NCBI GenBank assembly: GCA_003644825.1
Contig: QNDJ01000106.1
Span: 1-6,398 of the forward strand
Length of the DNA stretch: 6,398 nt
From: Candidatus Zhuqueibacterota bacterium
Lineage (GTDB): Bacteria > SM23-31 > B21-G16
Direction of reading: 5' to 3'
Part shown: piece after piece, positions 6,398-6,398 of the stretch
Layout: each line of letters opens with the position of its first letter
How positions within the stretch are numbered: position 1 is the first letter of the stretch
Made by a program: the position numbers and the translations under genes
The notes under the pieces: model-generated
The model's database searches: none
Seen by the model: the letters and a program-made list of their open reading frames with translations, nothing else
Told to the model about the DNA's origin: nothing

Positions 6398-6398
6398 C

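Noticed and set aside
1-6398. CRISPR array, tRNA, mobile element, toxin-antitoxin or defence system
   Set aside because: No regular repeats, cloverleaf-like sequence, transposase or integrase motifs or terminal inverted repeats were seen; nearly all the sequence is explained by seven genes.

Overview
The window reads as ordinary, gene-dense, low-GC (roughly mid-30s percent by eye) chromosome from a Gram-negative bacterium. Every convincing gene is on the + strand. The Gram-negative reading rests on a sedoheptulose-7-phosphate isomerase (LPS-type heptose), a probable outer-membrane beta-barrel protein ending in Phe, and a probable lipoprotein. A bacterial GGGP-synthase-type gene (archaeal-like ether-lipid enzyme family) in a Gram-negative context points towards the FCB superphylum or a neighbouring candidate phylum such as Cloacimonadota. 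This placement is an inference from gene content and was not tested by phylogeny.

Region 1 (1-5139) looks like one tightly packed operon of five genes: the 3' part of recX (cut by the left edge; recA may lie just upstream), alaS, a geranylgeranylglyceryl-phosphate synthase family gene, gmhA, and an inositol-monophosphatase family gene. Junctions range from a few bases to about 23 bases. Two genes appear to use TTG starts, and gmhA has no visible Shine-Dalgarno. The first two genes are housekeeping (RecA modulation, alanyl-tRNA charging). The last three concern cell-envelope precursors or sugar/polyol phosphates: glycerol-phosphate ether lipid, heptose phosphate and a phosphomonoesterase.

Region 2 (5140-5245) is a 106-base AT-rich gap with a candidate promoter and, at its end, the strongest Shine-Dalgarno of the window. 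It probably separates two transcription units.

Region 3 (5246-6397) encodes two small exported proteins of unknown function: a putative lipoprotein with a small beta-sandwich-like domain, and a 214-residue putative outer-membrane beta-barrel. A perfect 12-bp GC-core hairpin lies between them. It shows that the longest open frame of the barrel gene (from 5702) overruns its real start at 5753.

No CRISPR array, tRNA, rRNA, insertion sequence, integrase, toxin-antitoxin pair or defence system is visible. No clearly undescribed system was found. The points most worth checking are the bacterial GGGPS, the gmhA-phosphatase pair, and the uncharacterised lipoprotein/barrel pair.
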